DNA of 64,000 nt from Schlesneria paludicola DSM 18645 (GTDB lineage Bacteria > Planctomycetota > Planctomycetia > Planctomycetales > Planctomycetaceae), in assembly GCF_000255655.1 (NCBI RefSeq), contig NZ_JH636436.1, positions 223,636-287,635 of the forward strand, written 5' to 3'. The position numbers were made by a program, and so were the translations under genes. Below, piece by piece: positions 35,337 to 43,980 of the stretch (positions within the stretch are counted from its first letter, which is position 1; each line of letters begins with the position of its first letter). The notes under the pieces were generated by a model. It was not told the DNA's origin. It saw only the letters and a program-made list of their open reading frames with translations, and made no database searches.

Positions 35337-36515
35337 TCAGGTGTTCAATGCGACTGTACGACCGGTGCGAATGGCCTCTTGGATGGCCGTGATCACGCGT
35401 AAATCTGCGAGTCCCTCTGCACCTGGTGTGCGTGATTCTTTTCCCGATAGGACACACTCTGAAAAGTGATCCATCTCAGCCGCAAAATGATTGACGGGAG
35501 ACAAGTTGAGTTCTGATGCCATTTTGGAATCACGTAGTATGAGGCGTTGTCCGAGATAGGCAAATGCCGAATCGAGATGTAGGCTTCCGTGCGTACCATG
35601 GACGTCGTAACGTCGCGCCTCACTCGTGCCGAAACTGCAATCGCCCTGCGCGATGGTGCCCGAGGGAAATTTCAGCGCAAAGGCAACAGTTTCAGGGACT
35701 TCACGGAATCGTGGATCATCCTTCGGTTGATGAGCAGTGGCTGAGACTTCAATTGGCTCCTCGCCCGTCAAATACCGGAATGCGTTCAAACAGTAGATTC
35801 CCACGTCCTGTAGCGGTCCGCCGCCCAAGGTTTGGCTCAGGCGAATGTTCGGAGCCTGGGTATTTTGCCCGTTCGTGGCCCTCATGGTTTTGAGCTTGCC
35901 GAGCTGCCCCTCACGGCATCGCTTAATCGCTTCGACGTTGAACGGCTCGTACCGCAGTCTGTATGCGATCATCAACTGACGCCGGGCCGTTTTTGCGGCC
36001 GCAATCATCTGTTCGCATTCTGCAACCGATGTCGCCATCGGCTTTTCGCACAGGATATGTTTTCCAGCTTTCAGGCCGCGCAGCGTGTACTCGGCATGCA
36101 TGCTGTTCGGCAGAATGATGTAAATGACATCGACCGCAGGATTCTCAGCGATCGTGTCGTAGCTGGAATAGTCGTAAATCTGTTTGGGGTCGACGCCATA
36201 CACGGCGGCAACTTTCTTCGCCTTTTCGGGATGACCGCTGACGAGGGCCACGAGTTTGGCGAGATCGCATTGTCCGAATGCGGGAAGGACTTCTTCGATT
36301 GCCAATTGGCCCAATCCCACGATGGCCCATCCGACTTTTTTGGCAGGCGGTTCGGGGATTTTGACGTGCGGCGGCTGCTTGTCGGATGGGGCGAGGGGTG
36401 GAGAATCAGCCTTTGTCATCGTGTGACTCACAAGTAAAGTGGTGCCAGCAATTAATGAGGCGTTCGCGACCAGAAAATCGCGCCGGTTTATGTCATCGAT
36501 CGGGAGCTGGGGCAT
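35337..36515 (-). CDS. Gfo/Idh/MocA family oxidoreductase with Tat-like signal
   Basis: The 392-residue protein has a twin-arginine-type N-terminus (INRRDFLVANASLIAG), a proline-rich linker, then a Rossmann domain (VGWAIVGLGQLAIEEVLPAF, about 60-80), the EKPMA loop and a GFO-type C-terminal domain with GGGPLQDVGIYCLNAFRYLTG. It resembles periplasmic glucose-fructose oxidoreductase, which carries its NADP cofactor across the membrane via Tat. It probably oxidises a sugar or sugar derivative. Its ATG shares one base with the stop of the membrane protein upstream (TAATG), so the two are coupled. Confidence 0.9.
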   Translation of the reverse strand: MPQLPIDDINRRDFLVANASLIAGTTLLVSHTMTKADSPPLAPSDKQPPHVKIPEPPAKKVGWAIVGLGQLAIEEVLPAFGQCDLAKLVALVSGHPEKAKKVAAVYGVDPKQIYDYSSYDTIAENPAVDVIYIILPNSMHAEYTLRGLKAGKHILCEKPMATSVAECEQMIAAAKTARRQLMIAYRLRYEPFNVEAIKRCREGQLGKLKTMRATNGQNTQAPNIRLSQTLGGGPLQDVGIYCLNAFRYLTGEEPIEVSATAHQPKDDPRFREVPETVAFALKFPSGTIAQGDCSFGTSEARRYDVHGTHGSLHLDSAFAYLGQRLILRDSKMASELNLSPVNHFAAEMDHFSECVLSGKESRTPGAEGLADLRVITAIQEAIRTGRTVALNT

Positions 36516-37009
36516 TACGGCGTTCCTGCGGAACCGGCATGAGCGAGCTGAGCTTGCCCCATTCGTCCCAAGGCAAGGCTCAGCGCCAGTGCGGAGTAAA
36601 TTCCAAATAGCGATGTATTCGAGAGTCGCTTCTCGAATCCTGGGGTCACCCGCCGCGGAACGAGGTAGTAATCCGTAACGAAGGCTAGAGCCGACACGGC
36701 CGCACCACCGACCAGAGCCTGCCTGACATCCTGGCGGTCGACCGCGCGACCGAAATACATTTCAAAAATTCCTGCCCACGACGTCACTGCGGCTCCATTC
36801 AGAGCCATTCCGGTTGCGGTGTATTTCCAGCTCGCCTCATCGTGGGTCGCAGCTTCGTCACCCCAGGCGATATGACTGATGGCGTTCAGAGGTGCGATCG
36901 CGTTGCCTTCTTCCAATTCCCCACAGATGGCGGTGGCCAACGTTGTCGCTGTTGCGGCGGCGGCACCTGTCTGAAGCGTATTTTGCAAAAGTGCGGACGA
37001 GCCGGTCAT
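36515..37009 (-). CDS. Four-helix membrane protein, unknown function
   Basis: The 164-residue protein has four likely membrane segments: about 8-30 (Ala/Thr-rich), 67-87, 97-117 and 133-150. A short polar stretch AWGDEAATHDEASWKYT lies between the first two. GGAG lies 6 bases before the ATG. It is translationally coupled to the oxidoreductase downstream. No family was recognised with certainty. A role in the membrane with the exported oxidoreductase is possible. Confidence 0.75.
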   Translation of the reverse strand: MTGSSALLQNTLQTGAAAATATTLATAICGELEEGNAIAPLNAISHIAWGDEAATHDEASWKYTATGMALNGAAVTSWAGIFEMYFGRAVDRQDVRQALVGGAAVSALAFVTDYYLVPRRVTPGFEKRLSNTSLFGIYSALALSLALGRMGQAQLAHAGSAGTP

Positions 37010-37305
37010 GGTTACTCCATTATTTCAACGGTGAAGAAATTCGCGTTCGTGAGCACGACGGCCCGTTCTACGATGACGCAAAGGCCATTCCGGGGATGCT
37101 CACTTGCGGCGTCAGTTCGTGACGCAAGTTGTCGTAAAGAAGTTCCCCACCAACCGGTTGAGGACCCTGTCGAGTCTTTTGATTCAGCAGCGCGGGAGAC
37201 CTGGCGAGATCTCCCAACGGAACGGAATCGCGCGCCTTGGTCCGAATCGGCGCAGGGCCGCACCGGTTCAGTGTTGACCGACAGCGGCTTTCCGGGGACC
37301 TGTAC

Positions 37306-37584
37306 CTATTCGTCACAAAGCGGCGTTTTCTGCTCCGTGATGTTTGGGCAGGTCAATGACATCTCTCGGTTCAGTTCGATGTACGTGTGCCATTTTTCGG
37401 GGACGTCATCGTGGTAGAAGATGGCCTGTGGCGGGCATTCGGGAATACAGGCGCCACAATCGACGCACTCATCCGGGTGAATGAACAGCATCGATGCGCC
37501 TTCGTAAAAGCAGTCAACGGGGCACACGGCGACGCAGTCTGTGTATTTGCAGCCGAAGCAGGGTTCTGTCACGACCATGGCCAT
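37306..37584 (-). CDS. fdxA: FdxA-type 7Fe ferredoxin
   Basis: The 92-residue ferredoxin matches Azotobacter ferredoxin I with an offset of one residue. Cys9, Cys17 and Cys50 are the expected 3Fe-4S ligands; Cys21, Cys40, Cys43 and Cys46 the 4Fe-4S ligands. Signature stretches are [18 protein letters not shown] and [12 protein letters not shown]. It carries electrons at low potential in the cytoplasm; its partner is not encoded nearby. The flanking spaces (37010-37305 and 37585-37841) hold no recognised genes. Confidence 0.95.
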   Translation of the reverse strand: MAMVVTEPCFGCKYTDCVAVCPVDCFYEGASMLFIHPDECVDCGACIPECPPQAIFYHDDVPEKWHTYIELNREMSLTCPNITEQKTPLCDE

Positions 37585-37841
37585 CGTCAGTTCCTTTCAG
37601 GATCAGAAAAAAATCAGTCTCAACCCGCTAATGCCGAAACAGCCTGAAGGCCGGGCGTGAGAAATCGATTTTCGTTCGCGATTTTGGGAAGTCGTCGATT
37701 CCGTGCGCGCGGCTCGATTGGTTCGATCCGGGCGATATCATTCTCTGATGCCGGGATGGCAGATTGGTTGAAGGCGCGTGGCTCAGTCCTGACGGGCACG
37801 ATCCACGCGGCGAAAATCTCGACTGAATGGGCTGCGTTGAA

Positions 37842-39305
37842 ATGTCCGACGACACCGTCGATTCGAAACTTATCGAAGCATGGTCACGTGGTGACGAGCG
37901 TGCTGCGACGATCCTTTTCGAGCGTTATCATGTTCGCCTGACCGCACTCATCAAGGCGAAACTATCGCGCCAGTTGGCGCGTCGAATTGATCCGGAAGAC
38001 ATCCTGTTGTCTGCCTATCGCAGCTTTTTCATCACGTCACGTGACCGACGTTCTTTGACCGCGGCCAATGACGATCTCTGGCCGCTGCTGGCGACCTTCG
38101 TGCTGCGAAAATTGGCGCGACAGGTCCGTTACCACCACGCCGGTCGTCGGTCCGTCGCGCACGAGCAAGCCGAATCGTCTGCAGGGATGGAAAGTGTGTG
38201 GCAACGGGAGCCCACCGCAGAGCATGCCGCGGTGTTTTTGGAAGAAGTCGAACGCCTGATGAAGCGCCTCGACGAGACCGCACGTGAAGTCGTGGTCCTG
38301 ACCCTGCAAGGGTATGACGCGCCCACGATCGCTGGCCAACTTGGTCTGAATGAACGAACCGTTCGCCGAGCCCTCGAACGGGTTCGAGCATTGCTTCCCA
38401 TCGAACGTGCCGATGGCATGGGTTCGCCTCAAGTGTCGTTGTCAGTTGCGCCCGGTGAGGGCCGAGTTCAACGTGATCGTGTCGAGCGGAGGGGCACAAC
38501 AACCTATGATCAGTTCGTCCTTCAGCAATTCGTCGGCTCTGGTGCGTTCAGTAAAGTCTATCGTGCGATCGAACGTGCTTCCGGTCAGACTGTGGCGGTC
38601 AAGTTTCTTCGCAAGGAATGCTGGACTGACACGCGTGCGATCGAGGCCCTGATTCGTGAATACGATCTCTTGCGGCAGCTCAACCACCACAAGATTTTGG
38701 CGATTCGAAGCTGGGGAACGACACCCCGCGGAGCCTTATTCCTGGTGACCGATTTCATCTCGGGAACGAATCTGGCCGAATGGCGTCAGCATACAAAACC
38801 TGGCGTCAAACGGATTCTTGAAGTGGTTCGCGATGTTACGCTCGCTGTGGGCGCCGCCCATGCGAGACAGATCTTTCACGGCGACTTGAAACCCGCGAAT
38901 GTCATGCTGAAGGACGATGGTCAGATCGTGTTGTGTGATTTTGGACTCGCCCGGTACGCCTCTGATCCAGACGATGTGCCACGCGGCGGAACGGCCGGGT
39001 TTCTGGCTCCCGAACAGATTTCCGATGTGTTCGGGAGCCTCAGCGCGCAAACCGACGTGTACGGCATTGGGGCGATGCTGTTCGCGCTACTCGTCGGGCA
39101 GCCGCCGATGACGGGGCGAGACTTGCCAGAGACGCTGGCGAATGTGCTGTCGGCATCCGTACCGAAGCCCGCGTCGAGTTATGGCGTTGTCACACCACCA
39201 GGATTGGACGAGTTTCTTCTGCGCTGTTTGCAGAAGGAGCCGTCCCAGCGATTTGCCTCTGTCGACGAGGTCTTGCAAGCATTGGATGCCATCCCGAGCG
39301 ATTGA
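37842..39305 (+). CDS. Fusion of ECF sigma factor and Ser/Thr protein kinase
   Basis: One continuous frame joins two regulators; residues are counted from the ATG at 37827, and the start at 37842 (MSDDTVDSKL) is preferred though neither has a strong ribosome site. Residues 1-195 are an ECF sigma factor: region 2 with RIDPEDILLSAYRSFF and region 4 with VVVLTLQGYDAPTIAGQLGL and NERTVRRALERVR. After a 30-residue linker, 228-490 is a kinase: GSGAFSKV loop, Lys259, HGDLKPAN (351-358), DFG (371-373), APE (394-396). No membrane segment is present. The kinase may switch its own sigma domain; unproven. Confidence 0.9.
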   Translation: MSDDTVDSKLIEAWSRGDERAATILFERYHVRLTALIKAKLSRQLARRIDPEDILLSAYRSFFITSRDRRSLTAANDDLWPLLATFVLRKLARQVRYHHAGRRSVAHEQAESSAGMESVWQREPTAEHAAVFLEEVERLMKRLDETAREVVVLTLQGYDAPTIAGQLGLNERTVRRALERVRALLPIERADGMGSPQVSLSVAPGEGRVQRDRVERRGTTTYDQFVLQQFVGSGAFSKVYRAIERASGQTVAVKFLRKECWTDTRAIEALIREYDLLRQLNHHKILAIRSWGTTPRGALFLVTDFISGTNLAEWRQHTKPGVKRILEVVRDVTLAVGAAHARQIFHGDLKPANVMLKDDGQIVLCDFGLARYASDPDDVPRGGTAGFLAPEQISDVFGSLSAQTDVYGIGAMLFALLVGQPPMTGRDLPETLANVLSASVPKPASSYGVVTPPGLDEFLLRCLQKEPSQRFASVDEVLQALDAIPSD

Positions 39306-39353
39306 CTGCGGCGGGGCAATCCACCTCTATCATTCAGAATTCTGGAAGCGAGA

Positions 39354-39382
39354 TTGACATACCTACACTGCGTAGGCATAGT
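39354..39382 (+). promoter_or_regulatory. Promoter of the blaI-M56 operon
   Basis: Consensus -35 TTGACA (39354-39359), 17-base spacer and -10 CATAGT (39377-39382; four of six matches). It lies about 45 bases upstream of the BlaI start and is covered by the inverted repeat at 39358-39404. Confidence 0.75.
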
Positions 39383-39404
39383 TTGCCTACGCAGTGTAGG
39401 TATG
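39358..39404. promoter_or_regulatory. BlaI-type operator, 21-bp inverted repeat
   Basis: Perfect 21-bp arms (39358-39378 and 39384-39404) flank a five-base spacer. Each arm contains CTACACTGCGTAG, itself a partial dyad of the TACA/TGTA type bound by BlaI/MecI/CopY repressors. It overlaps the spacer and -10 of the promoter and precedes the BlaI start by 23 bases, so repression by the encoded BlaI is the simplest reading. Confidence 0.8.
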
Positions 39405-39427
39405 AAGCGACCTTCAAGGATGTGATC

Positions 39428-39844
39428 GTGGGAAATGAGAACGGGCCGGGGCTTACCGCTGCACAGCGGGAGATCATGGAGATTGTCTGGAAGCGAGGTT
39501 CCGTCACCGTGACCGAAGTTCGCGATGCGCTGGCGCAAGAACGCGAACTGGCACGCAACACCGTACAAACGATGATCGTCCGGCTTGAAGAGAAGGGCTG
39601 GCTCGTTCACCGCGAAGAAGGCCGCACGTTTGTGTATTCCGCAGCACGCCCGCGCAAAGTGTCGCTCGGGGCCAAGGTTGCGCAGCTGGTTGATCGGTGG
39701 TTCGCCGGATCGTCCGACGAAATGGTCACGGCGCTCATCGAGTACCGCGGCCTCTCGGCCGATGAAGCGGAGCGAATTCGTCAAATGGTCGAGGAAGCCG
39801 AAGCGAAAACGAAACGTCAGAACAAGCGGGGGAGACCGTCATGA
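39428..39844 (+). CDS. BlaI/MecI/CopY-family transcriptional repressor
   Basis: The 138-residue protein starts at the GTG at 39428, with AAGGA 8 bases upstream; the frame back to 39302 reads through the operator and is rejected. The winged helix is LTAAQREIMEIVWKRGSVTVTEVRDAL followed by NTVQTMIVRLEEKGWLVHREEGR. A C-terminal dimerisation helix and a basic tail follow. In the BlaR/BlaI scheme a membrane protease triggers cleavage of the repressor; that protease is encoded next, overlapping by four bases. It probably represses its own operon through the inverted repeat just upstream. Confidence 0.92.
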   Translation: MGNENGPGLTAAQREIMEIVWKRGSVTVTEVRDALAQERELARNTVQTMIVRLEEKGWLVHREEGRTFVYSAARPRKVSLGAKVAQLVDRWFAGSSDEMVTALIEYRGLSADEAERIRQMVEEAEAKTKRQNKRGRPS

Positions 39845-42800
39845 CTTCGCCGGAGTTTGGGGCATTCGTCAATCCGATTGCCACCTGGGCCGTCAATGTC
39901 GTGCTGGAAGTGACCGGTGTGATCGCCATCGCACTGCTTGTCGGGTCATTTCTACGCAGTCCCGTTACCCGGCACGGCTTGCTGTTGTCATCACTGCTGC
40001 TGGTTCTGTTCAGTCCAGCGATCGCTGCCTGCTTGCAGTGGAGTGAAAAGAGCCTGGTCAAGATTGTGCTCGTGAGCGCGCCAGGCACGCCAGCAGCACT
40101 GCCGATCCCCGCGGGTGCTTTAACCACTTGGCAATCGGACGAAGGCTCTGTCATCCCAGAGGAATTCAATCCGATTGCTGCCAACGAAGGTCACGCTGCG
40201 GCCGTATCAAACGCGAACCCGCCACAGCGTATGTCCGAGTTGGCGCGGCAGACCGAGGAATCGACGTTTAGGCTAAGCCCTTCAGATTCGAGTCGGAAAG
40301 AACGCGATGCCGGGATTGGCACACGTTCGCACATCGCGTCCGCCGCCGCGTCGTCGACTTCCCTAACGGACGTCCTGAGGTCTCTTGTTCAGACGCTCGG
40401 AGCCCCGCTCTTGCTGATCTGGTTCTTTGGAACGTGCCTGCTGATGCTGAAGCTTGCCGTCGGTTGCTATCGACTGGCGATATTGATGCGGGCGGCGATT
40501 CCGAATTCTCATCCCCTGATCCGCGATGCCTTCGAACGTGCCGCTCGATCGTTCGGAGATCGTCCGTTGCCCGAGTTGGTGTTGTCATCTCGAGTTTCTG
40601 GTCCGCTGTCTGCGGGGTGGATCCATCCCCGCGTGATCCTGCCCCTGACAATCATCGATCAGCTGACAAGCGATCAACTTCACGACGTGTTGGTTCATGA
40701 AATTGCACACGTCGTTCGACGCGATCCGTTGATTGTCTTGCTGCAAAACATCACGGCGGCGCTCTTCTGGCCGCATCCTTTGGTGACCCTGTTGAATCGT
40801 CGTCTGGGGCAGGCTCGCGAAGAAATCTGCGACAATTATGTGTTAAATGTGATTGATGCCGCGTCCTACAGCCGCACCCTGCTGACGATGGCGCAGTTAA
40901 CCCACGCAGGGGCGACTTTGCCAGGCACGGCGGGGCTCTTCACGTCACGATGGAAGTTGGAATGGCGAGTTGCCGATCTGCTGAACGACCGCCGTAGTCG
41001 GGGAACCAGCCTGACGTGGCGCAGTGCAATGCTGGTCGGAGTGGTCGCGTCGGCGATGATCGCGGTCACGATGCTGGCCACGGTGTCGATCGCCGTTGAA
41101 GGGAAATCTAAACAGGACGACGTCGGCACGGCGAAGCAGGAAGGCCGGGCGAAGTCGGAGGAACCGGATGATGGGCTGCTCACCTTGCGTCTGGATCTGC
41201 AACTGCGCGATGGTTCGCCAGTGCCCGGCGCGATCGTAGAGACGACCGGACAATACCTCATCACTCCCCAAATCAAGGTCGCCGACAAGCGGGGGCGGGC
41301 ACAGATTCGCGACCTGTTTGAGCATGGTGCCAGAATCTCTGCTCGTTCTGCCGATGGGAGGTTTCAGGCGACACTGACCAAGAATCCGAATGACCTTCGG
41401 CGGGATTTCGCGAATCCGATCGCGCTCACACTGACCCCGGCAATTCAACACCGTGTCGTCGTGACGAGCGAAGGGCGTCCGGCGGCTGATGTGCTCGTCA
41501 TTGGATCGGGAGTTTCATTCAGCGCGCAGCAGCGAACGGGCCCCGATGGGATTGCGGTTCTCAATCTTCCCGCAGACGACAAGGTCCTTGTTGTCGTTGC
41601 ATCAGATCCGCGGCGCGGTGCTGCGGCTGTGCGAGTCTCCGACGAACGACCACTTCAAGAATTCACAACGTTGTCGTTGTTGCCACCCGCTCCCCTACAG
41701 TTTCGATTTGTCGATCAGCGAGGCGATCCCGCTGCCGATGTCGAATTTGGTCTTCATGTTCAGTTCGACGACGCCAATTGGATTCTGGCACGCGACCTGC
41801 AAATGGTCCGCTCGAAAACCAATCAACAAGGGGAGGCGGATCTGTCATGGCTGCCGCGCGATCAACTGAAAAGGGTTGAAGTCCAGATTGTGGGTTCGAA
41901 TTGGAAGGTCGATTCGACAGATCTCGATCAGCTATCACAGCGTGTCGTGACGGTCCATGTTCGACGCCAAAAACCGGTTGTGGGCAGGTTGAGTATGCCC
42001 GATGGACGCAATCCCGAAGGGGTGCTGATCTGTGGATCTGGTTTTAGTACGACGATGAACGGGACGTATGCACTCGCCCGCGTCAGGCGAAATGGTTCGT
42101 TCATGTTTCATGCCGCTTCGGATCATGGCTACGCGATGGGAGTCGCCGACGCGGACTGGGGCAGTGACATTTGGACGGGTGTCATTCTGAGCGATGATGC
42201 GGCGAAATCACCGCAGATCAAGATCACCGCGTACCCTGCCACCCCTGTGACGACGCTCGTGACGCGCGGGGCTCACAAGGTTCCCGTGGCCGGCGTCATG
42301 GTTTATGTGAAACAGTCTGCCAGCTTTGAATGGATCGACTCGACAGGAAAGAAGCACAACTGCTTGGGAGGTGTCTCAGGATCGTGGAATACCGACGCCA
42401 GGGGTCAGGTTCGAGTAGGTGTCGGGCGCGGAACGGTGGATGTCTCGTTGTATGCGGGCAAGTGGCATGAAGATCAATCTCGCGAGGTCACCTCGACGCA
42501 ACCCCAGGAGTTCCTTTTTCATCGTGAATGGGATGGAAATCGGCAAGTCATTGCGAGTCTTACGAAGGATGGTGAGCCCTATCTGCCGTCGTCAAACCTC
42601 TTGATGCGTGCCTGGACCAATACGTCGCCCTACAGCAGTCCTGTTTATGAACCTGTGTTGAAAAATGACAATTTAATTGAGGTGAATTTTGACGAGAAGG
42701 CGATGGAACTTGTCGTGGTTGATCGTGAGCGTCAGATGAGTGGTTTCGGTCGAGTCGGGCTGACGGAGAAAAGTGTCGAGTTGGCGATGTTTCCGACGGC

Positions 42801-43896
42801 GACATACAGCGGAACTCTGTTTGATGAGAAAGGGGCGCCTCTGGTGGATCGCACCTTGAAGCTGACGACGGCGGGATCATTTCAGGATGTCGCTACACCC
42901 CAGGTGACCGACCATGAAGGTCGGTTCCACTTTGACATCGCTCCATCGCTTACGCCGCTCAGGATCGACGTGACGAACGACCTGGGACAGCCTCAATACT
43001 TCTTATTCACTCACGAGCGGTTGTTTGAACCGGGTGAAGTTCGCCACAGCGATGAGCTTCGTCCGACGCGTACGGACAAAAATAAGGAGCCGCAGGCACC
43101 AAAACGCGCGGTGCCCCTGGCCGAACGGCTTGCGTCAACGTGCGAGAACGTGCGTGTCAGTCACATGCATGCACTGCTGGTTCTGCAGGGAGACGAATCC
43201 CCAACCGTGACGGAATTGACCACCCGACTGTTCGACTACGACAAGCACAAGTTCATTCTGCATTACTTGCCAATCACCGTTCCCGCGACACAACTTCCGC
43301 TGGAAAAACCGCTCTTCGAAGACCGGAAATGGCCGCAACCCGGTGCGGGTGAAGTTGTCTTGATCGCACTCGATGGAGATCAGAAGACACTTGCGACGAT
43401 GATTATCGGCACCGCCGATTTGCCCGATGCACTGCTGACTGCCAAAGAGTTCGTGGTGGCGCACCGTCCAGCCCCGATCGACGCAGGGGCCCAATATGAA
43501 GAGGCCTGTCGACGGGCTGAACGAGAGCATCGGCGCGTCTTCGTCCTCCTAGGCGGGACTCGCTGCGGACCCTGTTTCCGAATGTCGCGTTGGATCGATC
43601 GTCACCTTGCTGTGCTTGAAAAGGACTTCGTGATTTTCAAGTTTATCCCTGAACTGGACGAGAACACCCAGGGCCTTATCGACCAGATTGGCGGGCAAAA
43701 GCAGGGAGTGCCGTACTACGTGTTGACCGAACCTGACGGCACCATTTTGACGACCAGCGAAAGCTTGTTGGGGAATATTGGGATGCCAGGCACAGTCGAA
43801 GATCTCCGCCACTTCCGTCGGATGCTTGAAAAAACGACTCGTCAAATCACGGCAAAGGAAATCGGCCAACTCATTGAGTCGCTGGCAACGAAGTAG
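39841..43896 (+). CDS. M56 (BlaR1-like) membrane protease with C-terminal thioredoxin domain
   Basis: The 1351-residue protein has membrane helices at about 16-38, 45-64, 190-213 and 395-418. The M56 zinc motif H286EIAH290 sits with Glu327 (or Glu328) as likely third ligand. An exported region (about 430-1200) is built of carboxypeptidase-regulatory/Ig-like repeats such as ADVLVIGSGVSFSAQQRTGPDG and GTLFDEKGAPLVDRTLKL. A thioredoxin-like domain closes it (about 1215-1340), with C1242GPC1245 and a VPYYVLTEPDG block resembling cis-Pro regions. The penicillin-binding sensor of BlaR1 is absent. It overlaps blaI by ATGA. Confidence 0.9.
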   Translation: MTSPEFGAFVNPIATWAVNVVLEVTGVIAIALLVGSFLRSPVTRHGLLLSSLLLVLFSPAIAACLQWSEKSLVKIVLVSAPGTPAALPIPAGALTTWQSDEGSVIPEEFNPIAANEGHAAAVSNANPPQRMSELARQTEESTFRLSPSDSSRKERDAGIGTRSHIASAAASSTSLTDVLRSLVQTLGAPLLLIWFFGTCLLMLKLAVGCYRLAILMRAAIPNSHPLIRDAFERAARSFGDRPLPELVLSSRVSGPLSAGWIHPRVILPLTIIDQLTSDQLHDVLVHEIAHVVRRDPLIVLLQNITAALFWPHPLVTLLNRRLGQAREEICDNYVLNVIDAASYSRTLLTMAQLTHAGATLPGTAGLFTSRWKLEWRVADLLNDRRSRGTSLTWRSAMLVGVVASAMIAVTMLATVSIAVEGKSKQDDVGTAKQEGRAKSEEPDDGLLTLRLDLQLRDGSPVPGAIVETTGQYLITPQIKVADKRGRAQIRDLFEHGARISARSADGRFQATLTKNPNDLRRDFANPIALTLTPAIQHRVVVTSEGRPAADVLVIGSGVSFSAQQRTGPDGIAVLNLPADDKVLVVVASDPRRGAAAVRVSDERPLQEFTTLSLLPPAPLQFRFVDQRGDPAADVEFGLHVQFDDANWILARDLQMVRSKTNQQGEADLSWLPRDQLKRVEVQIVGSNWKVDSTDLDQLSQRVVTVHVRRQKPVVGRLSMPDGRNPEGVLICGSGFSTTMNGTYALARVRRNGSFMFHAASDHGYAMGVADADWGSDIWTGVILSDDAAKSPQIKITAYPATPVTTLVTRGAHKVPVAGVMVYVKQSASFEWIDSTGKKHNCLGGVSGSWNTDARGQVRVGVGRGTVDVSLYAGKWHEDQSREVTSTQPQEFLFHREWDGNRQVIASLTKDGEPYLPSSNLLMRAWTNTSPYSSPVYEPVLKNDNLIEVNFDEKAMELVVVDRERQMSGFGRVGLTEKSVELAMFPTATYSGTLFDEKGAPLVDRTLKLTTAGSFQDVATPQVTDHEGRFHFDIAPSLTPLRIDVTNDLGQPQYFLFTHERLFEPGEVRHSDELRPTRTDKNKEPQAPKRAVPLAERLASTCENVRVSHMHALLVLQGDESPTVTELTTRLFDYDKHKFILHYLPITVPATQLPLEKPLFEDRKWPQPGAGEVVLIALDGDQKTLATMIIGTADLPDALLTAKEFVVAHRPAPIDAGAQYEEACRRAEREHRRVFVLLGGTRCGPCFRMSRWIDRHLAVLEKDFVIFKFIPELDENTQGLIDQIGGQKQGVPYYVLTEPDGTILTTSESLLGNIGMPGTVEDLRHFRRMLEKTTRQITAKEIGQLIESLATK

Positions 43897-43980
43897 GAGC
43901 GGCACGCTTTCTATTTCGTTCTAAGTTCGATGTAGGCCGCCGTATGAAGTGAGTTGTCAATTTGTTCGCGAAACTTGCTG

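Noticed and set aside
39428..43896. Beta-lactam resistance operon (blaI-blaR1)
   Set aside because: No beta-lactamase gene nearby and the M56 protein lacks a penicillin-binding sensor domain.
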